IMG/VR virus record: IMGVR_UViG_3300021092_000031
Location: 1 to 64,000 of that record
Length of the DNA: 64,000 nucleotides
Reading direction: 5' to 3' (one strand)
DNA from: a virus
A program made the position numbers and the translations under genes. Under the pieces are notes generated by a model, which ran no database searches, was not told the origin of the DNA, and saw only the letters and a list, made by a program, of their open reading frames with translations. How positions within the stretch are numbered: position 1 is the first letter of the stretch; every line of letters begins with the position of its first letter. This document shows positions 16,893 through 25,314 of the stretch, one piece after another.

Positions 16893-17767
16893 GGGGGATA
16901 ATTTTGGCAGGGGGGACAGGAAGTAGACTATATCCCGCCACAAAGGCAATATCGAAGCATCTGCTTCCCGTCTACGACAAACCAATGGTCTATTATCCCA
17001 TATCCGTCCTCATGCTTGCGGGCATCAGGGACATCATGGTGATCACGACGCCACAGGACAGAGATAATTTTGTACGCCTGCTTGGCGATGGATCATCGTG
17101 GGGTTTGAATCTGACCATAGAGGTTCAGCAGTCGCCTCGGGGACTTGCGGAAGCCTTCCTGATTGGGGAAGAGTTTATTGCGGGCGGAAGGTGCTGTCTT
17201 GCCCTTGGTGACAACATCTTTTATGGAGCGGGATTCACCGGTCAATTGGAAGAAGCCGTTTCAAGAACGCATGGTGCGACGATTTTTGGATACATGGTCA
17301 AGAACCCACGAGACTTTGGGGTGGTTGAACTTGACAGTAGCGGGATGCCAGTGTCCATAGAGGAGAAGCCAATCGAACCACGGTCAGACCTGGCTGTCCC
17401 TGGGCTGTACTTTTATGATGAAAGGGTTTGCGAATTCGCACGCAAGGTGACTCCATCTGTAAATGGAGAGTTGTCTATAACATCAATCAACCAGATGTAT
17501 CTTGGACATGGAGAACTCCATGTAATACGACTCGGTAGGGGTTTCACATGGTTCGACACCGGAACCCATGACAGTCTGCTGGAAGCATCAAACTTCGTCC
17601 ATAGCGTGGAGGAGAAGCATGGGTTCAAGATAGCGTGTCTTGAGGAGATAGCGATGCAAAAAGGATGGGTTCTTTCCGAGACGATAAAAAGTAGTGGTTT
17701 CAGTTCTCCACAGATGTCTAGATACATGGAGTATGTGAGCAGAATGTTGCCAAAGGTCAGGATCTAA
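16889..17767 (+). CDS. rfbA: Glucose-1-phosphate thymidylyltransferase, 292 aa
   Basis: It joins dTTP and glucose-1-phosphate to make dTDP-glucose, the substrate of RfbB. The nucleotide-binding ILAGGTGSRLYP, the LLPVYDKPMVYYP segment and the metal-site GDNIFYG are all standard, and the length of 292 is typical. ATG 16889 overlaps the rfbB stop. With RfbB it gives a complete two-step route from glucose-1-phosphate to dTDP-4-keto-6-deoxyglucose. Confidence 0.96.
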   Translation: MRGIILAGGTGSRLYPATKAISKHLLPVYDKPMVYYPISVLMLAGIRDIMVITTPQDRDNFVRLLGDGSSWGLNLTIEVQQSPRGLAEAFLIGEEFIAGGRCCLALGDNIFYGAGFTGQLEEAVSRTHGATIFGYMVKNPRDFGVVELDSSGMPVSIEEKPIEPRSDLAVPGLYFYDERVCEFARKVTPSVNGELSITSINQMYLGHGELHVIRLGRGFTWFDTGTHDSLLEASNFVHSVEEKHGFKIACLEEIAMQKGWVLSETIKSSGFSSPQMSRYMEYVSRMLPKVRI

Positions 17768-17768
17768 A

Positions 17769-18611
17769 ATGATTTCAGTGTTCGGCTCTACCGGATTCAT
17801 TGGAAGCAACTTTGTCTCCATGTTCAAAGAAGAATGCCTTCCCATTGGAAGGTATGAAAATAAGTCATGCAGCGATGACGTTTTGTACATGATAAGCACG
17901 ACAGACAACTATAACATTTTTGACAAACCCACTCTAGATATTGATACCAACATAACAAAACTGATACATGTTCTAGAAGATTACAGAAAATCTGGTCGAA
18001 GGGGTGTCTTTAACTTTGTCAGTTCTTGGTTTGTTTATGGAGCAAATTCCACCGTCAATACACATGAATGCACTCCGTGTGATCCAAGAGGATTTTATTC
18101 GATTACGAAAAGAGTTGCAGAGCAACTGCTTATTTCCTATTGCACAACATTCGAAATTGAATACAGGATTCTCAGGCTTGCAAGCATCACTGGAAGAATT
18201 GACCATAGGGCATCTAGCAAAAAAAATGCCATCCAGTACCTGTTCGAGAAATTGGCCATCGGAAATACCGTTGAGCTTTATGATGGAGGTCATTCTATTA
18301 GAGATTTCATGCATGTGGATGATTGCTGTCGTGCGATTATGAACTGCATAAGATGCAGCGAAAAAAACTTTGTCGTCAACATCAGTAATTCAAGCCCCAT
18401 GACAATAAAAGATGCTGTCGAATATGGAAAAATAAGGTTAGAGTCGTCTTCAAAGATAGTGAGCATAAATACGCCTGTATTTCATAAGATTGTTCAGGTT
18501 AATGATGTGTGTCTCAATAATCATAAGCTATTGAGCCTGGGCTATCAGCCAAAAATTACATCCCTAGAGGCTCTCGATTGTCTTGCCCGTGAGGTTAAAA
18601 AAAATGATTGA
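17769..18611 (+). CDS. NAD-dependent sugar epimerase/reductase (SDR), 280 aa
   Basis: An extended short-chain dehydrogenase with GSTGFIGSNF at the N-terminus. The catalytic pair is in YSITK, and the substrate-side motif FMHVDDCCRA (like RDFxHVxD) is present. It follows rfbA by 1 nt and overlaps the aminotransferase-like gene by 8 nt. It probably reduces or epimerises the keto-deoxysugar nucleotide. The exact reaction cannot be told from sequence alone. Confidence 0.85.
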   Translation: MISVFGSTGFIGSNFVSMFKEECLPIGRYENKSCSDDVLYMISTTDNYNIFDKPTLDIDTNITKLIHVLEDYRKSGRRGVFNFVSSWFVYGANSTVNTHECTPCDPRGFYSITKRVAEQLLISYCTTFEIEYRILRLASITGRIDHRASSKKNAIQYLFEKLAIGNTVELYDGGHSIRDFMHVDDCCRAIMNCIRCSEKNFVVNISNSSPMTIKDAVEYGKIRLESSSKIVSINTPVFHKIVQVNDVCLNNHKLLSLGYQPKITSLEALDCLAREVKKND

Positions 18612-19956
18612 ACCGACTATCAACAAAACTTCCATAGAAAGTCAAATTTACAACTTGATAGAGCAGTTGTTTAATGAAAACAAGTCTGAATGGACGGAGG
18701 GTCGTGATTGGGTGAGATACGCTGGTAGCTTTTTTGATGCTGCCGAATACAAGGCAGGAGTTCAATCTTTGCTATCAGGATGGCTAGGACTCGGAGACAG
18801 CGGAATAAGATTTGAGAGAAAGTTTTCCAAATTGATGGATAAGGGATTTGGTGCTCTTGTAAACAGTGGTTCAAGTGCCAATCTTTTGATGGTATCTGCA
18901 TTAAAGTCCAAGCGCCTTTGGAACTTGCCAAAAGGAAGCAAGATAATAACACCAGTAGCCGGGTTCCCTACGACAGTCAATCCAATTATGCAAAATGGTT
19001 TCAAGCCCGTATTCGTAGATATTGACATCGATGGTCTGAATATGAATTTGAGACAGGTTGAAGATGCAGCCAAAAAAGGCGCAAAAGCAATCATGTTTGC
19101 ACATGTCCTTGGGAATCCTCCGGATATGGACTGGCTTATGTCCATAGTGAAGAATTACGATTTGATATTGCTAGAAGACTGTTGCGATGCACTTGGAAGT
19201 ACATTTGACAAACGTCCTTTGGGGTCATTTGGAGACATGGCTTCCTGTTCTTTCTATCCTGCACATCATATAACCATGGGCGAAGGAGGCTTTGTCGCAT
19301 GTCGGTCAGAAACTTGCGCTGAGGTGGTAAAAAGCCTCAGAGAATGGGGACGAGGATGTTACTGCACGGGACAAGGGTCGTCATGTCTGAAGAACGGAAT
19401 GTGCAAAAAAAGATTCAGCAATTGGCTTCCTGCGTTCCCGGATGATGTTTTTGACCACAAGTACATTTATGAGGAAATAGGATACAACTTAAAGCCCTTA
19501 GATTTACAAGCAGCAATTGGACTTGTGCAGCTAGAAAAGCTAGAGCTTTTCGCACAAAGGAGGCAAAGGAATTTTGCAAGGCTAATGGATATCTTCAGTA
19601 AATATGACTCTGTGTTCCATCTTCCTTGCGCCACCAGCAAATCCGACCCATCTTGGTTTGCATTCCCATTGACAATAAGAGACGGAGTCTATTTAAAGCG
19701 TTCACATTTTACAATGTACCTTGAAGACAACAGGATACAGACAAGGAACTATTTCGGAGGTAATCTGTTGTTGCAGCCGGCATATTCGGATTTGGCAAAG
19801 ACATGCGATCCAAAAAAGAAATATCCAAACGCCACGAAGTCAACAAGAGACACATTTTTTGTGGGCACAAGTCAAGTCATAGACGACAGGCAGTTGGACT
19901 ATGTGCAGAAAGTTGTAGACGCCTATTTTGAGAGGGCGGCAAACATAAGGGTGTGA
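18604..19956 (+). CDS. rfbH: RfbH-type 3-dehydrase of deoxysugar synthesis, 450 aa
   Basis: It belongs to the DegT/DnrJ/EryC1 fold, but the PLP-Lys site reads FYPAHHITMGEGG, with His where aminotransferases have Lys. This is the mark of CDP-6-deoxy-4-hexulose 3-dehydrase (RfbH/DdhC/E1). A four-Cys segment (GCYCTGQGSSC then CKKRF) matches the [2Fe-2S] region of E1 in position and style, although the Cys spacing is slightly different. The protein should use PMP plus an iron-sulfur cluster to remove the C3 hydroxyl. E1 needs a reductase (E3), which is not in the window. Known enzymes act on CDP sugars; here the neighbours make dTDP sugars. Confidence 0.88.
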   Translation: MIEPTINKTSIESQIYNLIEQLFNENKSEWTEGRDWVRYAGSFFDAAEYKAGVQSLLSGWLGLGDSGIRFERKFSKLMDKGFGALVNSGSSANLLMVSALKSKRLWNLPKGSKIITPVAGFPTTVNPIMQNGFKPVFVDIDIDGLNMNLRQVEDAAKKGAKAIMFAHVLGNPPDMDWLMSIVKNYDLILLEDCCDALGSTFDKRPLGSFGDMASCSFYPAHHITMGEGGFVACRSETCAEVVKSLREWGRGCYCTGQGSSCLKNGMCKKRFSNWLPAFPDDVFDHKYIYEEIGYNLKPLDLQAAIGLVQLEKLELFAQRRQRNFARLMDIFSKYDSVFHLPCATSKSDPSWFAFPLTIRDGVYLKRSHFTMYLEDNRIQTRNYFGGNLLLQPAYSDLAKTCDPKKKYPNATKSTRDTFFVGTSQVIDDRQLDYVQKVVDAYFERAANIRV

Positions 19957-19968
19957 AGGGTTCCTGAC

Positions 19969-21087
19969 ATGAAGATATCGATTAACATACTTGGGACATC
20001 GAAAAATATAGATCGATTGAGGGTTTTGACAGCCTGTGCAATACGTTCACAAAGACATGAAGTGACAATGAATTTTATGGCCGAGGGTGAAAAGCCTAGT
20101 TTTCTTCCTCAGGATTGGAACTGGATTCCAAGTGAGAAATACAGACTGCCTGATCGCCATGTCCATGCCTTGATAGACGGTGTGGCCAATGAGTCATATG
20201 ACTATAACATATTCTGTGATGATGATGTTATCATAGATGTGGATAGGTTTGTTGAAATTGCAAATCAGCAAAATGGACCATGCGTATGGACTACACATCC
20301 AGGAGAATACTGCAAAATAGAAACTGCACAAGCAATAAGAAAGCACGCAAGAAGATATCTAAATAACCGTCAGTTATCTTCAATGTGGTGTGGGTATTGC
20401 ACGTCAGTGATAAACAGAGAGTTATGTGTTGATGTAAGAAAAAACGAAGATTTGCTAAAATGTATGCTACAAATATCTCATGACATATCTAGGAGCAGTT
20501 TTATACCTGATTTGCAGATTTCAATACTAGCCTTTCTTGCAGGAGCACAGCATGTTCGTGGAATGACAAATCGTGGTACTTGTTGGCCAGACTTTGTAAA
20601 TTCGTCTTTGCTCATTCATTCCGGAACGCAATGGCATATCCATGCCACTGGAGAGAGTCCGACTGTTCCTCCTGATGCATTGATATGCGCATTGAAAAAT
20701 GCACCATTCGGTGATGCGAAAGATTTGCTAAAAACTATTCATCCTACGATTAGTTCCGGGGTTAAGGCAAAGAATTATTTGGATATGCCATTCCATTTAG
20801 CGTGGTTTTGGAGGCCGTGGAGAAGTCGAATAGACTATCCAGACCAAAACGATATTGCCATAAACGACTGTGTCATGCATGCTAATGGAAGATTTCAATC
20901 AAAAGGAAGACCTGATCTTGATGGAGCATGGGAGCCAGCTGCAGGGGGGTGGAAGATTGATGCAGCAAGTCATTCGAGTACAATTGATTTTTTTGGTCTT
21001 TACGACAATCGATTTCCGGTTGGCATAGGGCAACAAAAATGGAAAGGATACGATTCGTCCGTTTTCATGCTTGTTCCCATTTTATAG
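19969..21087 (+). CDS. Glycosyltransferase-like protein, 372 aa (paralogue 1)
   Basis: The N-terminal ~200 residues look like a GT-A glycosyltransferase: a beta start (INILGTSKNIDRLRVLTACA) and a metal-binding FCDDDVIIDVD. The C-terminal ~90 residues form a separate beta-rich module with DLDGAWEPAAGGWKI that is also present in the next gene. It shares the whole layout with that gene, so the two arose by duplication. It probably moves the island's sugar onto a phage or host acceptor. Donor and acceptor are unknown. Confidence 0.75.
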   Translation: MKISINILGTSKNIDRLRVLTACAIRSQRHEVTMNFMAEGEKPSFLPQDWNWIPSEKYRLPDRHVHALIDGVANESYDYNIFCDDDVIIDVDRFVEIANQQNGPCVWTTHPGEYCKIETAQAIRKHARRYLNNRQLSSMWCGYCTSVINRELCVDVRKNEDLLKCMLQISHDISRSSFIPDLQISILAFLAGAQHVRGMTNRGTCWPDFVNSSLLIHSGTQWHIHATGESPTVPPDALICALKNAPFGDAKDLLKTIHPTISSGVKAKNYLDMPFHLAWFWRPWRSRIDYPDQNDIAINDCVMHANGRFQSKGRPDLDGAWEPAAGGWKIDAASHSSTIDFFGLYDNRFPVGIGQQKWKGYDSSVFMLVPIL

Positions 21088-21186
21088 ATTCTCAGGTTAT
21101 TTGTTGGGAAATCGGCATGTTATAAAACTACATGATAAAATAAGCGAAAAAGCAACGAAATCAACACTTCATGAAAGGATATGATT

Positions 21187-22353
21187 ATGAGAAAAAAGGT
21201 AGCGTGCATCATCCTTGGGACAAGCAAGAATATAGACAGGCTTCATGTGCTGACCGCCGGAGCTATCAAGTCAACAAAACATGATGTATTTATGAAGTTT
21301 GTTTCCGAAGGCCCACGCCCAGACTTCATCCCGCAAGAGTGGGAATGGATTTCTGCAGATCATGTACAGGTACAAAATAAATCTGCTCATCCCACAAGCA
21401 GACGGCATGCATGGGCTCTAGAGCATGGAATAGCATCTACCGATTATGATTATTGCATATTTTGTGATGACGATGTTATAATTGATGTAGACAAGTTCTG
21501 TGATTTGGCGAAACAAGAAGATGGCAAGCCTGCATGTTGGATCACAACTCCCGGCATCGATTTATGCGCATGGGGTCATGTTCACGACTTGGCAGCAAAG
21601 CATTTTCCTGGATTTGATTTGTGTCACATATTTATGGCAGGATGCGTAGCTGTAGTTAATAGAGAATTTATAGAACTATCTTCATCTCAAAAGAATATGT
21701 GGCATGGCAAACTTCAGGACTGGTCAGACGAGGTAGGAACGCCTGATATCGCGATTTGTCTACTTGCTGGATTGCTTAAAGTCAAGACTATAAAAGGATC
21801 GGATTGGGGAGATTCTGGAGGGACGGGGAGGCCGTCGTTGGTTTGCTCTTCTGTTTTGTGCAAAACCGGAGATCGCTGGTTTGTGCACGGAACATTTAGG
21901 AGAACTCTACATGTAAATGCCGAGTCACTTCAGAAGGCCCTTCTCAAAGCGCCAATGGATGTAGATAACCTGATTTCCAAATTGTATTACAGTCTTAAAA
22001 AAGGATTCAAAGCCAAGAATTTTGTTGGCAAGGATTTGGCTCTTAAGATGTACTGGTGTCCCTGGCATCTTGAGCATCAAACAGGATGTCAGTTTGGACA
22101 TAATGTGGTTTACAGAATGATTAAGTTGATGGATGATGGATCAATAATGGAGTGCTTGAGCGATAAAAGCACGAAGTTAGCAGGATCATGGAAGGCGTGC
22201 GAAGATGGGTTTGTTATCGAAATCGAAGGCACTGTGCCGCATATATTTAAATGGACATTCAATAACAATCCAGTTGGATATCCGACAATCACGCCCAATA
22301 GCGACTATTGGGGGCACCTTGTGCAGTTAGTCTGTGAGCAAAAGGATGAATAA
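21187..22353 (+). CDS. Glycosyltransferase-like protein, 388 aa (paralogue 2)
   Basis: It is closely similar to the preceding gene: ILGTSKNIDRLHVLTAGAIK at the start, FCDDDVIIDVDKF as metal site, and a C-terminal module with LAGSWKACEDGFVIEI. ATG 21187 has AAAGGA seven bases upstream and fits better than ATG 21181. A ~95-bp AT-rich gap separates it from its paralogue. The two probably add related sugars or act on different acceptors. Confidence 0.75.
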   Translation: MRKKVACIILGTSKNIDRLHVLTAGAIKSTKHDVFMKFVSEGPRPDFIPQEWEWISADHVQVQNKSAHPTSRRHAWALEHGIASTDYDYCIFCDDDVIIDVDKFCDLAKQEDGKPACWITTPGIDLCAWGHVHDLAAKHFPGFDLCHIFMAGCVAVVNREFIELSSSQKNMWHGKLQDWSDEVGTPDIAICLLAGLLKVKTIKGSDWGDSGGTGRPSLVCSSVLCKTGDRWFVHGTFRRTLHVNAESLQKALLKAPMDVDNLISKLYYSLKKGFKAKNFVGKDLALKMYWCPWHLEHQTGCQFGHNVVYRMIKLMDDGSIMECLSDKSTKLAGSWKACEDGFVIEIEGTVPHIFKWTFNNNPVGYPTITPNSDYWGHLVQLVCEQKDE

Positions 22354-22356
22354 TCT

Positions 22357-23250
22357 ATGGCCGAAAACTCAACCATAAAAAAAAGCACACCACTTACCAA
22401 TGTACTGTTTGTAAACCATTTTGGTCATGTTGACTTTTTGAACGACCATGTGTATGAGGGATTCGTTCGCCAGCCTGGATTTAAGATTTGGGAGACGCAC
22501 CACCCTTTCTACATGCTTGAGGGATGCCCTGACCTGAATGGAATGTGGGGCAGGGGAATAGGGTACGGAAAAATGGCACATGTTCCCAATTTAGAAGATG
22601 CACAAACAATCAAGGATAAAATCCTAAATAAGTTCTATGATCTGATTGTATATGGAAGCATTCGTAGATGTAGAGATCATTTTGAAGATGTAAGTAAGGT
22701 GTATCCTTTTGATCGTGTGCTAATTTTTGATGGAGAAGACGATCAAGGGACAGATATGTCTTTAACACAGTATGGACTATACTTCAAAAGAGAACTTGTT
22801 ACGGGCCGGCCTAGAGTTCTGCCAATAAGTTTTGCAGCAACAGAATCTGCTGTTGCTACCAAATTTCTAGAAAAGGAACAGATGTTTGGCACATGCATAC
22901 CCGGCGATCCGTCAACTTACAAGTGGAACTTTTGGACACAAAAAGATTATTACACAGACTACAACAAATCTTTTTTTGGAGTCACTCACAAAAAGGCAGG
23001 GTGGGACTGTAACCGGCACTACGAGGTACTAGCTTCCCACTGCGTACCGTATTTTCCTAATCTTGAAGCCTGTCCAACCTTGACAATGACCAATTTCCCA
23101 AAGAAACAAGTAATCAATGCGAATAGATGGGCTGAACAAAAAATCGTCCCATCCGACTACGCGGAAATACTTGATGAGTTGTTCGCATTCACCAAGGAAA
23201 ATTTGATTACTGAGAAGATGGTTGCCAAGATGGTTCTCAGCAAACTTTGA
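22357..23250 (+). CDS. Glycosyltransferase-like protein with KKAGWDCNRHYE motif, 297 aa
   Basis: The fold looks like two Rossmann-type halves (NVLFVNHFGHVDFL; then FDLIVYGSIRR/RVLIFDGEDDQ). The C-terminal half carries FFGVTHKKAGWDCNRHYEVL and CVPYFPNLEACP, which resemble nucleotide-sugar-binding segments of spore-type and family 1 glycosyltransferases. It is packed between other glycosyltransferase genes. The role is probably sugar transfer; substrate unknown. Confidence 0.6.
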   Translation: MAENSTIKKSTPLTNVLFVNHFGHVDFLNDHVYEGFVRQPGFKIWETHHPFYMLEGCPDLNGMWGRGIGYGKMAHVPNLEDAQTIKDKILNKFYDLIVYGSIRRCRDHFEDVSKVYPFDRVLIFDGEDDQGTDMSLTQYGLYFKRELVTGRPRVLPISFAATESAVATKFLEKEQMFGTCIPGDPSTYKWNFWTQKDYYTDYNKSFFGVTHKKAGWDCNRHYEVLASHCVPYFPNLEACPTLTMTNFPKKQVINANRWAEQKIVPSDYAEILDELFAFTKENLITEKMVAKMVLSKL

Positions 23251-23371
23251 AATGCGCATGGAATGCTTCAGAGATTACCGACAAAATAATATGAATGGTT
23301 GAATAGGGGTGTTTTCTGGTGACAAAGGTGACTTCAAAACCAAATAGAAAGGCATAGAGATAAAAAAAGTC

Positions 23372-24220
23372 ATGTGTCATCATGCAGAAATTCTTTTTGA
23401 GCAAGGATTGTGGGAACTATCTTTCATCACACAGGAGTTATTGCCAAACATTCCTGTAAATTTTTTCCAGTGGCAAAAAATAAAAACAATAGAGTTTTCC
23501 AAAAATACAAAATATGGAATTTTGGTGTTCACATCCAATGTGCATTCATATCATGATGTTGCAGATGTATGTGAAAGAATAAAGCCAACAATCATAATAC
23601 ATTGTTCTGATGAGTGGGGGAATAGGCCAAAATTTGACAGTCTAAGTAATTATTGCCAACTGTATCTTAGGCAGTATCGTCATGCAGGCTACCCTTGTTG
23701 TAAAAACGTTACAATTATACCATTAGGATATGGCGTTGACATGTTCTCGGAACCATGCGCGAAAACATCTTTGACTCCATCTTGCGAAAGATCACGTATG
23801 TGGTCTTTCGTTGGGAATATGAAGTCTGACCGAGCAAAAATGCATGCGGCTTTCGGCAAATTGGAAAATGGATTTTTTGGGAATGCAGACAAGACTACTA
23901 TGAAAAATATGTATCTTAACTCAAAGTTTGTGCCAATTGGGAGGGGTAATTTGTCCCTCAATTGCTTGAGAATATACGAGGCGCTATCAGCTGGCGCTTT
24001 GCCAGTGGTGGTTGGAAGTCTCGACGAAATAAGAGAAACATTCATAGATGAAAAAATAGAAGGATGGGTGGTTGCCTCTTCATGGGAAGAGGCAGCAGAA
24101 AAATGTAGAAGCATATCAGACGATGAGAAAATAATGAATCAAAAACAACATATTGCTATAAATGACTGGAGAACTCGTCTAGAAGAGTTGCAAAAAAAAC
24201 TTGTAAGCAAAATGCATTGA
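23372..24220 (+). CDS. Exostosin-like glycosyltransferase, 282 aa
   Basis: The C-terminal half shows RGNLSLNCLRIYEALSAGAL followed by PVVVGSLDEIRETF, the pattern of exostosin-like (GT47) enzymes. The N-terminal half is an alpha/beta domain with TIIIHCSDEWG. It is the last plus-strand gene of the sugar island and converges with a minus-strand sugar/methyl gene. A ~120-nt gap precedes it with no feature I can support. Confidence 0.75.
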   Translation: MCHHAEILFEQGLWELSFITQELLPNIPVNFFQWQKIKTIEFSKNTKYGILVFTSNVHSYHDVADVCERIKPTIIIHCSDEWGNRPKFDSLSNYCQLYLRQYRHAGYPCCKNVTIIPLGYGVDMFSEPCAKTSLTPSCERSRMWSFVGNMKSDRAKMHAAFGKLENGFFGNADKTTMKNMYLNSKFVPIGRGNLSLNCLRIYEALSAGALPVVVGSLDEIRETFIDEKIEGWVVASSWEEAAEKCRSISDDEKIMNQKQHIAINDWRTRLEELQKKLVSKMH

Positions 24221-24243
24221 AAGTAGTTATAGAAAAGTTTGAG

Positions 24244-25305
24244 TTATCTTGATGCTTTGCAGTACACAATCACTGAATCTCCATACCCCGACCTGACCCT
24301 CTGATCGATGACCTCGATGTTCATATTGCTGAATTTATTCTTCAGTTCGGGCACGAGCCATTCAAATCCGTGCGCAGTTTCAATGATGTAGTGACCGTCT
24401 TCATTTAGCAGGGGCATGAAATTGCATGCTGTTTTGAACTGCGATTGTGGATCGTGGTCTCCGTCATCAACAATCACATTGAACTTGCCCTTATTGATCC
24501 TAGAAACTTCAGCAACACCTTCGGCAGTGGTTGAGTCTCCAGTCAAACAGACAAGCCCAGACTCCGCAAGGGAAGACTCTGGGTAAGAGTCTAGCCCAAA
24601 CACCGCCCCACCCCCAAGATAGTCCCTCCAGGTTCTCAGGCTGCCACCGAACGCAACGCCGATTTCAAGGAGAGCGCAGCCCATGCCCCGCATCGGAGAG
24701 AGAATGTCATGGTAGAATCCGGAGTATCGGTGCTTCCAAAACTTCATGTTCCAATACATGACACATAACTTTTCAAAGTCATTTTCCGCACCTCGGGATA
24801 TGTAGACATCCGAGCAGGGTATCGATCTGGATCTGTTTCTGATGTCAGTGAAGAACTCATCTGCATCTGAAGACCCATCAAGCACAGCATCCGATGGGCG
24901 ACGGAAAATCAGATGATCAATACCACGGCACAAGTCTCTTTCGACAGTAATTGGAGCATCGGAAGCACTGATTAGCTTAAGCATTTCTCCACCCGAGTGG
25001 ACATCCGCCATGGCCCCCTCGGGGATGATCCACACCCAATCGCCTTCTGCAAGTGTCCGTATTGCAGCCAGTGTAGAATCATTGCGATTTCTTCTGGCAC
25101 TAGGGTCTATCAAAACCTTAACATCCATTGGCACATCGCGAGCCTGATGAACCACCTTGCTGGCTCTTTCCTCGCTGTGCGTCACGAATGTCCAGTCTGT
25201 TTCAAAGCATTTCCTTACGGTGCTGTCCGCGATATGGTTGCAAGACCACTCGATCATGGGGTCGTTGGCAAGGACTCCTGTTGTAAGCAGATGCAATTTA
25301 TTCAT
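24244..25305 (-). CDS. Two-domain protein: N-terminal GT-like, C-terminal methyltransferase, 353 aa
   Basis: Residues ~1-170 resemble a degraded nucleotide-sugar-binding domain (KLHLLTTGVLANDP; EGDWVWIIPEG). Residues ~200-353 are a class I SAM methyltransferase of the cephalosporin hydroxylase/MycE type: CALLEIGVAFGGSLRTWRD, GLDSYPE, VIVDDGDHDPQSQ and HYIIETAHG. The enzyme could methylate a sugar. It is third in a minus-strand string with two other sugar/methyl genes. Confidence 0.75.
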   Translation of the reverse strand: MNKLHLLTTGVLANDPMIEWSCNHIADSTVRKCFETDWTFVTHSEERASKVVHQARDVPMDVKVLIDPSARRNRNDSTLAAIRTLAEGDWVWIIPEGAMADVHSGGEMLKLISASDAPITVERDLCRGIDHLIFRRPSDAVLDGSSDADEFFTDIRNRSRSIPCSDVYISRGAENDFEKLCVMYWNMKFWKHRYSGFYHDILSPMRGMGCALLEIGVAFGGSLRTWRDYLGGGAVFGLDSYPESSLAESGLVCLTGDSTTAEGVAEVSRINKGKFNVIVDDGDHDPQSQFKTACNFMPLLNEDGHYIIETAHGFEWLVPELKNKFSNMNIEVIDQRVRSGYGDSVIVYCKASR

Positions 25306-25314
25306 GGATTTTTC

